Origin: a virus | IMG/VR virus record: IMGVR_UViG_3300028384_000761 | Coordinates: 1-46,353 of that record | Length of the DNA: 46,353 nucleotides | Direction: 5' to 3' (one strand) | In this document: in pieces, positions 7,247-15,284 of the stretch | Layout of the letters: each line of letters opens with the position of its first letter | Numbering within the stretch: the stretch's first letter is position 1 | Made by a program: the position numbers and the translations under genes | The notes under the pieces: generated by a model | Database searches by the model: none | What the model was told of the DNA's origin: nothing | The model's input: the letters and a program-made list of their open reading frames with translations, nothing else

Positions 7247-10200
7247 GTGAACCGTGAAGAATTTATTCGCATCCGAACCGATGCTTTGGTTTCGTTTCAC
7301 ACCAATCCTAATTTTGACCCTACGCTTTATCTCAAAGCGTGTGAGGAATTTTATGCTGACGGTAAAACCATTGAGAAGCAGGACAGCGCACTAATGGCTA
7401 TGATGCCAATGATTGAGAAGCCACCATACCGTATGCAGGATTTGGATAAGCCTTCAATTATGTCAAACCTCAACCTACCTGACGGCTATGATGATTATGT
7501 TGCAGGACAGCGAAGGTTCAGCACCAATTATGCTGAGGATTGGCCTAAAGCACACGAAGAAAACCCATTCGGTAAGCGACATCCGCTATCGTGGGATAAC
7601 TGTGTGATGCCGTTGCTACATGGCTCACAATGGGGCGACCCTCACTTCGTTGAACACCTGTTTGAGATGGTGAAAGAGGATGAGGACGGACACACCATGC
7701 TTCACGCCATGCAAGAGATGGAGAGGCGTGATATTGTCCCGCATGAATATCAAGAGATTCTTGGGCGACCATCCGAGAGCATGATGGACTTATACCAACA
7801 AGATCGAAACGACAGGCATTCTTTCTTGAACGACGAAGAATACCGTGATTTGAAAGCACGCCAATGGGGTGCGAATGTTCAACAAAAGGGCGGTATGGTC
7901 GCAAAGAACACGAGTCGCCTTGGTTTGCTCTCATATTTATTCGGCACTGAGTGGCAAACCCCTGAGCAACGCCATGATTTTATGGATTTGCTCAAGGAGA
8001 TGGGTGAGGCTGAGAATGAGCAAAGTCCCGAAGCAAAACGCATCGCTAACAAATTTCAAGCCAATGCGGGCATTTCGTGGGAAAGGGCTAAGCGGAATTG
8101 GTTTGAGCGTTTGACCCCACTCGCAAAGTGGTGGGAACGGGCTTCAAACCGACACGGACCTGTTAGCCCTGAACCCGTTCAAGGGGGTTTGAATCATTTC
8201 AAAGCACCATTCGTGCTGAATGAAGAGGGCGGTATTGACAATTCACACACCCATCACTATTGGAAACCATACCAATTTTGGGGCGGGTGTGGTCGTGATT
8301 GTCAGTCATTAGCGTCAATGCTTACACAATCTTACCCCGCCGCATTTGACGGTTGGCTCGGAGACGCATTGATGGGCTACCTTACTGACCGTGAACATCC
8401 TATGAACGATCAAGACGACTCTTACCACGGTAGTGGTTCATCCTTCTTCCCTCAAACACTCAATCACCCCGCTATGCAAAACCACCCACACAGGTCGGCT
8501 TTGGGTAGTGGGTGGGAGGCAGGTTCGCAGAATCCTCGTGTGCGTTCTTTCAACAGGCGCAGGGGACTGTGGAACACCGTGTCCAACCATCAGCATTTAC
8601 ACCCAAGCGAGGTGGCGGGCAGTGGGAACAGAATGATTGTCCCATCAATGGCTCTCACACAGCAACCACTTGGGCGCATTATTTCTTCGCATACCGATAT
8701 GGGTGCGCCCCGCATTGGCCCTACACGAGAACGCCATCCGGGTGATGAATTGTATCACACCTACCACAACGACCACTATGAAAAAATGGATGCTAATTTA
8801 GGTCAAGTGATGCAAGAGATGGCAAAAGAAGTCATGCAACGCTATGGCTCAGATGTATTCAGCACCAATGCCCCAAACGAGGATGTGTTGGCTAACACCA
8901 TTAGTCGTGGGAATGTTCAGCAATTGGCTCAAGCGGCGAATTATTACATGATGCGAGGGGACAACCCAAACACCCGCACTATTGCCCCCATGGTTCTTGG
9001 TGATGGACTCGCACCAAAAGAAGTCAATGTCGGCCCTGTTCACCACACGAGCGAAGCAACAGCACCACCGATTTACTTGAGTGGTGATAAGGATGCTTGG
9101 GGACACAAAATGCCCGCTACATTGGCTTGGAAGTGGGATCCCGAAGCAAAAGGCATTCGCTTTGATGTGAAGGATAAACCCTTTGACACAATCCAAAAGA
9201 CGGTTCACGAAGGTCATTTGAACATGATTGACCCTACTCACGCTTCTCGTCCTATCGCACCAAAGGAGAAGGATGCACCTGCACTATATGTCACGAATGA
9301 CATGGGACACATCCCAATCATCAGTGGCGACCTGTTCAAGGCAGACGATTATGAAGCAACGGGGGTCTTTGAAACGGCAATTGTTCCCGCCCACACAATT
9401 TACAAATTAACTGACATTGATGAATTGCGTGGCTTTTCAGGGGACTTTGTAGTGCAAAAGAAACCCGAAGGGAAGCGACTCTTTGTTGAAAAGAAGGGAA
9501 GCAAAATCACTGCTAAGGACAAGAAGGGCAAAGAAGTCAAATTGCCTGACCTTGTAAAAGAAGGTGTCCGTGAACAGATGGGGGACTTTGTGTTTGATGC
9601 TTTCTTGAAGGGTAAGCACCTGCGTGCCGTTGATTTGTTGGTTCACCGCAGTGAGGACATTCACATGGATCCGTTGGAGGACAGACTACAAATCCTCCGA
9701 ACCATGTATCATACCAACGATAACATCTCATTCCCAATGCCCCTTGACACAAAATTCACCGACCAAGAAGGATTGGTGAAGAACAGCGATGCGATTGGGG
9801 GCGACTTGTGGATTCGTGATGCACAGTCCACCTTCGCTAAAGGTAAGGAAGCCCACCACCTTTGGGTGCTATACACACCAAGTCAAGACGGGTTGGTGAA
9901 AGGCACAACCCTACCGTATGTGTCAAATGACGGACAAAACATTCTCTTGGAATATCCGGGTCATCGTTCACCATTGGTGGTGAAGGGTGAGTGGGTTGAT
10001 AATGCGTTCAATGTGCTGAGCATTGAACCGAGCAGTCCTTTGGCACGACACGCAGAAAAACAGATTGGGGTTTGGGGTTCTGTGGGTATTCACCTCCTAA
10101 AAATGGGACAGCGGGAGTTATCCCTCTATCCTCCACCATTCGTGTCAAAGGACACCTTCACATTCACACGAGCCGATTTGCTTGACCCTGACGGGGATGT

Positions 10201-10735
10201 AAATGATGTCAGTGCAACGATGAAATTGGCTCGCAGGATTATTATGAACAGCGACAAATCATTCGCTACGGGTGAATTGACAGCGAAGGTTGAGGGTCTT
10301 ACATCACGAATGCTTGACAAATATGCGGGTGAATATGGACTTGAGCGCACTGAGGAAGGTGAGTGGACTGTTAATGAAGCCATTGATGATGATACTGTTG
10401 AAACCAAAGAAGGTGTAGGTTCGCCTAAATTTGGTTTGTTCCCCGGTCAAATGGATTTGCTAACAGCACCAAGAGGACCGACTTCTTTGGTTGATGATGA
10501 GGGCATACCCATGTTCGATCCAAATGGAATGGCGGCTGATGAGCCTGTTAATCTCCCAAACCACATCAAAGTCCAAACCACCGATGGTAAGGGCGAAAGC
10601 ATAGAGGGCGATTTGGATATTGAAGAAGGCAGGGCTATCATGCGTGTCCCTTCAAAGACCAATGTTGAAGAAGCCGAAGAAAATGATGTAATCGTTGAAC
10701 AGGATGACGATGAACCTCAAATGCCGATTATGTGA
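7247..10735 (+). CDS. Large head-module protein with degenerate ATP-dependent DNA ligase-like domain
   Basis: This 1162-residue protein starts at GTG 7247, with GAGGTGAT ending four bases upstream. Residues 1 to about 650 are unrecognised. Residues about 700-876 resemble the nucleotidyltransferase domain of ATP-dependent DNA ligases in order. The motif I equivalent is QKKPEGKR (737-744), with the nucleotide-accepting Lys at 739 and Glu replacing the usual Asp. FVFDAF at 781-786 stands where ligases have FxxDGE. VDLLVHRSEDIHMDPLEDR matches the FDLLYLDGEDLxxLPLxxR helix region. GDLWIRDAQSTFAKGK (852-867), then LWVLY, aligns with EGIVIKDPDSPYxxGK...WLKLK. Several catalytic residues of motifs III-V are changed, so ligase activity is doubtful. 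No OB-fold is obvious afterwards, and the C-terminus is acidic. It occupies the place of a minor head or internal protein. Confidence 0.7.
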   Translation: MNREEFIRIRTDALVSFHTNPNFDPTLYLKACEEFYADGKTIEKQDSALMAMMPMIEKPPYRMQDLDKPSIMSNLNLPDGYDDYVAGQRRFSTNYAEDWPKAHEENPFGKRHPLSWDNCVMPLLHGSQWGDPHFVEHLFEMVKEDEDGHTMLHAMQEMERRDIVPHEYQEILGRPSESMMDLYQQDRNDRHSFLNDEEYRDLKARQWGANVQQKGGMVAKNTSRLGLLSYLFGTEWQTPEQRHDFMDLLKEMGEAENEQSPEAKRIANKFQANAGISWERAKRNWFERLTPLAKWWERASNRHGPVSPEPVQGGLNHFKAPFVLNEEGGIDNSHTHHYWKPYQFWGGCGRDCQSLASMLTQSYPAAFDGWLGDALMGYLTDREHPMNDQDDSYHGSGSSFFPQTLNHPAMQNHPHRSALGSGWEAGSQNPRVRSFNRRRGLWNTVSNHQHLHPSEVAGSGNRMIVPSMALTQQPLGRIISSHTDMGAPRIGPTRERHPGDELYHTYHNDHYEKMDANLGQVMQEMAKEVMQRYGSDVFSTNAPNEDVLANTISRGNVQQLAQAANYYMMRGDNPNTRTIAPMVLGDGLAPKEVNVGPVHHTSEATAPPIYLSGDKDAWGHKMPATLAWKWDPEAKGIRFDVKDKPFDTIQKTVHEGHLNMIDPTHASRPIAPKEKDAPALYVTNDMGHIPIISGDLFKADDYEATGVFETAIVPAHTIYKLTDIDELRGFSGDFVVQKKPEGKRLFVEKKGSKITAKDKKGKEVKLPDLVKEGVREQMGDFVFDAFLKGKHLRAVDLLVHRSEDIHMDPLEDRLQILRTMYHTNDNISFPMPLDTKFTDQEGLVKNSDAIGGDLWIRDAQSTFAKGKEAHHLWVLYTPSQDGLVKGTTLPYVSNDGQNILLEYPGHRSPLVVKGEWVDNAFNVLSIEPSSPLARHAEKQIGVWGSVGIHLLKMGQRELSLYPPPFVSKDTFTFTRADLLDPDGDVNDVSATMKLARRIIMNSDKSFATGELTAKVEGLTSRMLDKYAGEYGLERTEEGEWTVNEAIDDDTVETKEGVGSPKFGLFPGQMDLLTAPRGPTSLVDDEGIPMFDPNGMAADEPVNLPNHIKVQTTDGKGESIEGDLDIEEGRAIMRVPSKTNVEEAEENDVIVEQDDDEPQMPIM

Positions 10736-10736
10736 G

Positions 10737-10760
10737 CATCCTATTCCTTCATATAGGATG
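10737..10760 (+). promoter_or_regulatory. Hairpin overlapping the protease ribosome-binding site
   Basis: CATCCTAT at 10737-10744 pairs perfectly with ATAGGATG at 10753-10760 around an 8-base loop. It lies in the 32-base gap between the ligase-like gene and the prohead protease. The right arm contains most of GGATGA (10756-10761), the only ribosome-binding site near the protease start. The stem could therefore hold translation of the protease down, or mark an RNA end or processing point. No U-run follows, so it is not a simple intrinsic terminator. Confidence 0.5.
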
Positions 10761-10767
10761 ACTCATT

Positions 10768-12105
10768 TTGCTTAGAACAATGAACACCGCCACATGGTCT
10801 GCAACGGGTGCTGACTTCATCCTGAAGTCGGACTCCAATGGCGATCTTGTTATTGCGGGTTATGCCTCCGTTGATATGGTGGACAAGCAGGGAGACAGAA
10901 TCCCTGTCAGCGCACTAAAGAAGGCATTTGGCGGTTTCATGGACAACCCCTCTTACCGTAATGTGCAATTGGCTCACAGCGGTATTCAAGTCGGACAAGT
11001 CCTCCCGTCCTACACTGATAGTGAAGGTCGTGTGTGGAAATCCGAAGTGGACGACCACGGACTCTTTGTCGTTTGTCAAATCCGAAACGACATTGAAAAG
11101 GCTCGTGAAGTCCAAAAGCAAATTCGCAACGGCGAATTGCGTGCATTTTCCATCGGGGGTCAAGCCCTGTTCCGTGTGAACAAGACTACCCCCGAACATG
11201 GAAGCCACAGGGAGATTACAGACATGGAATTGCATGAAATCACCCTGTGCAAAAAGGGAATCAACCCTGAATCCCGCTACACCCTACTGAAAATGGATGT
11301 GAATGATATGACCAACGAAGATACGAATGTGTTGACCGAAGTGCGTGATGCCCTTGCCCGAATCAGCAAAGGCTTGGAAGAAAAGCAAATGAAAGGCTAC
11401 AAAGCCGAAGAGGAAAAGAAGCCCGAAGAGGATGAGGAAATCGGTAAAGCCGAGGAATCCGCAGTCGCTTACATTGACACGCTTGAAAAATTTGCCCACG
11501 AACAGGGCGTTGATCTTGATGGATTGAGAGACCACTTTGGACTCGGCAAAGCCTACATGATTGGCGTTGATGGCGAACACGGTTTCAACCACCGTGGTCA
11601 GGGCGACCTTTACGGAAGCGGTGAGGATGCAACCCTCGCACCTCGTCCTGCTCTCGGCAACGCTCGCTCAAACAAGTATGTTATCAAGCAACCCGGACAC
11701 ATGAACCAACCTGCACCATCAGGCGGTCAAAATGTCATCAAGGGTGCTGATTTGACTCCACAAAACCTTGAGCGTGGCTACCGAGCCTACGCATCCATCC
11801 GTGATGAAGAGGCTGTGAAATCCCTTGTTGAGAAGGAATGGAGTGAGCGATACGAAGCCGAGACTGCTCGTGCTTTGGAAGTCCACAAGTCCAACGACTT
11901 CTCTTCCCAAATTGCCTCCCTAAAGGCTGAAATCAATTCCCTCCGCACTGAGAACGCTGAAATACAAAAGTCAGCCGTTCCTATGCCTTCCGAGAGCAGT
12001 GTTCGTGTCCCAACACACGAAGAATACGCCGCACTCGGAAACGGACTTGACGCATGGCGTGCTTTGGAAGAATTGGGCCAGCGTTCAATCGGAGGAAACC
12101 TTTGA
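10768..12105 (+). CDS. Prohead maturation protease with scaffold-like C-terminal region
   Basis: This is a phage serine protease (S78/XkdF-like, HK97-protease fold) that cleaves scaffold and capsid subunits during head maturation. Numbered from ATG 10780, the N-terminal domain shows AGYASV, DKQGDRI, the catalytic His in LAHSG (H66), the catalytic Ser in AFSIGG (S124) and ELHEITLCKKG after it. From about residue 190 a Lys/Glu-rich linker leads to a long C-terminal region with a coiled coil (IASLKAEINSLRTENAEI), resembling a delta-domain scaffold fused to the protease. The start could be TTG 10768, six bases after GGATGA, or ATG 10780, which lacks a well-spaced site; I give the longer form. The major capsid gene follows 11 bases later. 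Confidence 0.85.
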   Translation: MLRTMNTATWSATGADFILKSDSNGDLVIAGYASVDMVDKQGDRIPVSALKKAFGGFMDNPSYRNVQLAHSGIQVGQVLPSYTDSEGRVWKSEVDDHGLFVVCQIRNDIEKAREVQKQIRNGELRAFSIGGQALFRVNKTTPEHGSHREITDMELHEITLCKKGINPESRYTLLKMDVNDMTNEDTNVLTEVRDALARISKGLEEKQMKGYKAEEEKKPEEDEEIGKAEESAVAYIDTLEKFAHEQGVDLDGLRDHFGLGKAYMIGVDGEHGFNHRGQGDLYGSGEDATLAPRPALGNARSNKYVIKQPGHMNQPAPSGGQNVIKGADLTPQNLERGYRAYASIRDEEAVKSLVEKEWSERYEAETARALEVHKSNDFSSQIASLKAEINSLRTENAEIQKSAVPMPSESSVRVPTHEEYAALGNGLDAWRALEELGQRSIGGNL

Positions 12106-12116
12106 GGTGATTTAAT

Positions 12117-13283
12117 ATGAGTGGAAGTCAAGGATATATCCGAACAATTGAGGACATGGAACGCCTGTATTACGGTGCAGGTGCAGGACAGAACGCATGG
12201 GCTTACAGCGGGACAGACCTGTTGAAGGCTGATTCTCCCCTCGCCTCTTCAACGAGTGGCACATACCAAGCGATCTTCGGACGCAAAGTTTGGTCGCAAC
12301 TCAACCAAGAATTCAACGCATTCAGCATTCTCCCCAAGAAGCCTTGGGAGAAGAGTGGATGGCGTGTCACCACCGCTAAGCCTTCCTTTGAGAAGGGTGG
12401 CGGTGTTCCTGAGAACGCTACCCTGCCTGAAACCACCAAGCCGACCTTTGAGGAAGTCAGCACCAAGCCAAAGACTGTGGCTCACACCTTTGACTTGACT
12501 GAGACTGCTATGTTCCTCGCTGACAAGGACGATGGACTTGGCGATGCTCGTGCTGTCATCAAAATGGAGATGGCTAAGCACCACACCGAACACATCAACC
12601 GTATGTTGTTGGAAGATGTCAACACTGCGGCAGGGAACGACTTTGAGTCCCTTGACCGTATCACCTCCAACTCCTACACGGAAGATCACAGCACTTTCAG
12701 CGACATCAGTGCCGAGAGCGACCACAACATCTATTCCCTGACTCGTGCGGGTCAAACCGCAGGTTCGGCTCAGTGGTATGATGCTCAAGTGGATGCAGGT
12801 GCGGCAAGTGCCGAGCGTGCGCTCTCCTTGAACATCCTTGACGGAATGTTCCGCCAAGTGTGGGAAGCAGGTGGTCAGCCAAAGGTCATCCTTACGGGCT
12901 ACGACACGCTTGAAACCATTCAACAACTACTCCAACCTCAGCAACGCTTCGTTGAAATGAAGCGTGTTGTGCCGGGTGTCAATGGTGTGAAAGGTGTTCC
13001 GGGTATTCAAGGTGGCTTCATGGTTGCTACCTACAACGGTGTCCCAATCATTCCATCCAAGGATGTCCACAAGGAATCGGGCGGTTCTTCCCGTCTTTAC
13101 TTCCTTGACACGGACTATATGCACTTCTGCACAGCCAAGCCAACCCTTTACCACGAGAGTGGTATTGAAACGGGTGACCCATTCGGCATCAACCGCCTCG
13201 GTCAGATGGGAATGTTTCACACGATGGGTGAATTGATTTGTGCCTTCTTCAAGGCATCGGGTAAAATCCGAGACCTGAGTTGA
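12117..13283 (+). CDS. Major capsid protein, HK97 fold
   Basis: This 388-residue protein directly follows the protease and has the strongest ribosome-binding site in the window (TTGAGGTGAT, ending six bases before ATG 12117), as expected for the most abundant virion protein. The segment order fits the HK97 family. An N-terminal arm is followed by an E-loop region (about 70-110, with VPENATLPETTKPTFEEV). A spine helix region comes next (KMEMAKHHTEHINRMLLEDV), then P-domain and A-domain segments with GGFMVATYNGVPIIPSKDV, and finally a strand near the C-terminus. No Ig-like extension is visible. Decoration-type small genes follow. Confidence 0.88.
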   Translation: MSGSQGYIRTIEDMERLYYGAGAGQNAWAYSGTDLLKADSPLASSTSGTYQAIFGRKVWSQLNQEFNAFSILPKKPWEKSGWRVTTAKPSFEKGGGVPENATLPETTKPTFEEVSTKPKTVAHTFDLTETAMFLADKDDGLGDARAVIKMEMAKHHTEHINRMLLEDVNTAAGNDFESLDRITSNSYTEDHSTFSDISAESDHNIYSLTRAGQTAGSAQWYDAQVDAGAASAERALSLNILDGMFRQVWEAGGQPKVILTGYDTLETIQQLLQPQQRFVEMKRVVPGVNGVKGVPGIQGGFMVATYNGVPIIPSKDVHKESGGSSRLYFLDTDYMHFCTAKPTLYHESGIETGDPFGINRLGQMGMFHTMGELICAFFKASGKIRDLS

Positions 13284-13315
13284 GGTTAAATAGGAGAAAA
13301 TGAACAGGTGATAAC

Positions 13316-13693
13316 ATGGCAAACACGAATTTGACAGGAAATGGAACGCTCGTATTCAACAGCCGCCTTTGGGGTGGTGTTGGTGAGGACGACACGAATT
13401 GGCTACAATCCCCGATTGGATCTAACAGCGCAACAGGCACTATCAGCCTTGGAATCGTTGATGTGACCGTCACCGATGGTGATGCGGCATTTGCTTACGA
13501 CCTTGCTCTCGCAACCAACGCAATCAGTGGTTCATCCCTTGTGGGTGTTCTTGGCGCACACAACACCACCACCGCAGGTGGGAACGCTTTCACAGTTGCA
13601 GGAAATGTTTCAACCAACACGCTCATCAAATTGACCCCTGCCGCCGCAGGACAAGATGGCGATGTTGTAAGAATCACTTTCCTTTACCGCTGA
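13316..13693 (+). CDS. Small beta-rich capsid-associated protein
   Basis: This 125-residue protein is rich in Gly, Thr, Asn and Val with alternating beta pattern (GTISLGIVDVTVTDGD; VVRITFLYR at the end). It follows the major capsid gene and has a strong ACAGGTGAT site before ATG 13316. It resembles in style the product at 14611-14931, and the pair may be capsid decoration or stabilising proteins. No family is recognised with certainty. Confidence 0.65.
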   Translation: MANTNLTGNGTLVFNSRLWGGVGEDDTNWLQSPIGSNSATGTISLGIVDVTVTDGDAAFAYDLALATNAISGSSLVGVLGAHNTTTAGGNAFTVAGNVSTNTLIKLTPAAAGQDGDVVRITFLYR

Positions 13694-13707
13694 ATGGGGG
13701 TCGTCCC

Positions 13708-13973
13708 TTGACGATTACCGTTCAATATGTTGGCAACCGACCTTATGTGGAATTCACTGAGGGCGGTGTGACTTACGGCTTTGCTCGGCAAACGATTCGC
13801 AACGACATTCCCCGCCATTTGGCTGAACGCTTCAAAGGCGATAACTTCCCACAGTGGTCTGTTAAAGGACTCCAAAGGCAGTTATGCTTGAGTGGTGCAG
13901 TGCTAACGGTGTCAAGGTGGATGCTCGTGCAAACAAATCCACTATCATTGAAACCGTTAGGGGTGTAGCCTGA
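13708..13973 (+). CDS. Small protein, frame broken by a likely one-base loss at 13872-13873
   Basis: As sequenced, the frame from TTG 13708 runs to TAG at 13966-13968 with an implausible tail. If one C is restored to CC at 13872-13873, the protein continues as GLPKAVMLEWCSANGVKV and ends at TGA 13971-13973. That TGA overlaps the next gene's ATG as TGATG, the coupling used throughout this operon. The restored product is 88 residues. There is no canonical slippery heptamer here, so sequencing error or a real mutation is more likely than programmed frameshifting. The function is unknown; the location suggests a virion protein. Confidence 0.55.
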
Positions 13974-14566
13974 TGGGTGAACACACCGCTTCACTCAACG
14001 ATGGTGACGCACGCTACGCAGGGCGCACTCGTGTCAATCGTGCAGTCTATGAATTCACTCAAGATGAATTGTCAGGCAACACTACGGTGACTGCTGACAT
14101 CGCACTTAACGGACAAGTGAACAATGTCGTCATTGACGCTACACGAAGCAAATTGACAACCAACACCAACACTCAAGTGCATGGTGGTTCGTTTCAATTG
14201 CTTTATGCCGATCTTGCTGATGGTGCAGGTTCAGCCCTTCAATATCCTTATCACGAATTGATAAGCAACCTTGACTACACCACCGCTTCACCACGCCCTT
14301 ACAAATTTCAAACGGCTGAGGGTGCGGCTATTCAAGCCGCCCCTGCTATGCAGACCAACGGACTCGTGGTTAGGGCAGGTGTGAGTGGGCATTCAAGCGC
14401 ACCCGAAGCCCCAAAGACTCCCAACAATGCAGGGACAGCGACCCTCGTTGATGAAGTAGTGCCTTGGACGGGTATGGTATGTGGTAAGGTTCGCATTGAA
14501 TTGAAATCAGGAACGGCATGGGCTTCCGACACGGGGTCTATTTTTGTTGTAATTGTCTATAATTGA
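13973..14566 (+). CDS. Beta-rich capsid-associated protein, unknown
   Basis: This 197-residue protein is dominated by Thr, Asn, Ala and Val with strand-like alternation, ending with VRIELKSGTAWASDTG and a hydrophobic IFVVIVYN tail. It lies within the capsid accessory block and its ATG overlaps the preceding stop. An externally displayed capsid or decoration protein is plausible by composition and place, but no domain is recognised. Confidence 0.65.
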   Translation: MGEHTASLNDGDARYAGRTRVNRAVYEFTQDELSGNTTVTADIALNGQVNNVVIDATRSKLTTNTNTQVHGGSFQLLYADLADGAGSALQYPYHELISNLDYTTASPRPYKFQTAEGAAIQAAPAMQTNGLVVRAGVSGHSSAPEAPKTPNNAGTATLVDEVVPWTGMVCGKVRIELKSGTAWASDTGSIFVVIVYN

Positions 14567-14574
14567 GGACAGCA

Positions 14575-14584
14575 TTAAATATAT
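14575..14584 (+). promoter_or_regulatory. Possible archaeal TATA box
   Basis: TTAAATATAT lies in a 44-base AT-rich gap. An archaeal TATA box acts about 25 bases before the transcript start, which would place the start near 14604, just before ATG 14611. It is one of the few gaps in the operon that could hold an internal promoter. A purine-rich BRE is not clear upstream, so support is weak. Confidence 0.28.
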
Positions 14585-14610
14585 GAGGATAATACGGTAA
14601 GGTGAGCGAC

Positions 14611-14931
14611 ATGGCTTTGACAGTAGTGCAATTGGGACGCAATCAAGTGACGGGTAGCAGAATGGCTACGACCCTAAAAATTACACCCGACTCTTCGTGG
14701 AATGCGGCAGGTGAGTCTTTGGACTTGACCCAATATGTTCCTGTCATTGAAACCGTTGTGATTGATGCAGGGACGGGCGAATACAATTTTGCTTATGACC
14801 GAACCCTCAAAGTCCTTAACGCTTTTTGGGCTGATTACGATGCTTCCGCTGACGGTGGACTCATCCCCGCCGCAGGTGAAGATCTTTCGGGACTGAGCAT
14901 TCATATTACGGTCACGGGGACTCGTGCTTGA
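14611..14931 (+). CDS. Small beta-rich capsid-associated protein
   Basis: This 106-residue protein starts at ATG 14611 with AAGGTGAG a few bases upstream; GTG 14602 is an alternative but overlaps that site. Its composition and strand pattern (TTLKITPDSSW; IETVVIDAGTGEYNFAYD; LSIHITVTGTRA) resemble the product of 13316-13693. It probably belongs to the same decoration or stabilisation set. It is not recognised as a named family. Confidence 0.65.
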   Translation: MALTVVQLGRNQVTGSRMATTLKITPDSSWNAAGESLDLTQYVPVIETVVIDAGTGEYNFAYDRTLKVLNAFWADYDASADGGLIPAAGEDLSGLSIHITVTGTRA

Positions 14932-14957
14932 GGTTCGCCCACAAGGGGTGAACCAAT

Positions 14958-15278
14958 ATGGCACGAATGAAAGTCCAAGAAATTGACCTTGATACCTCCA
15001 TTGACATTCAGCGTAGGCGCAAAATGCGTATGGCTGAAATCGCTAACGCATCAGGCTCATCATTTGACGAATCCGAATCGTTGTTCTCAAAGAGCAACAT
15101 GGAAAAATTTTCCACCAACAAGAAGGTGGAGGTAAGACGCAACGAGCGTAAGAACATTCAAAACATTGGGTCAGGCACACGCTGTCGTGGCTGTGGCACA
15201 CTGTATTTTTGTTGGACACCCAAGTGCGGGGTGTGCGGGGACGCTATGCACTTTAATTTGGGAAGCCACATAAGGTGA
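14958..15278 (+). CDS. Small zinc-ribbon protein in the head-tail junction block
   Basis: This 106-residue protein starts at ATG 14958. The first 70 residues are charged and mostly polar, with a basic segment KKVEVRRNERK. The C-terminus is a zinc ribbon with C76, C79, C90 and C93 (RCRGCG...KCGVCG) plus an extra Cys85. It is tightly packed between a capsid accessory gene and the adaptor gene. It could bind DNA or brace a virion protein. Structural genes of bacterial phages rarely encode such fingers, whereas this virus has several. Confidence 0.7.
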   Translation: MARMKVQEIDLDTSIDIQRRRKMRMAEIANASGSSFDESESLFSKSNMEKFSTNKKVEVRRNERKNIQNIGSGTRCRGCGTLYFCWTPKCGVCGDAMHFNLGSHIR

Positions 15279-15284
15279 TGAACA

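Noticed and set aside
12249-12926. 225-codon open frame on the minus strand across the capsid gene
   Set aside because: It is wholly antisense to the major capsid gene, has no ribosome-binding site and encodes no recognisable protein; it is a shadow of biased codon use.
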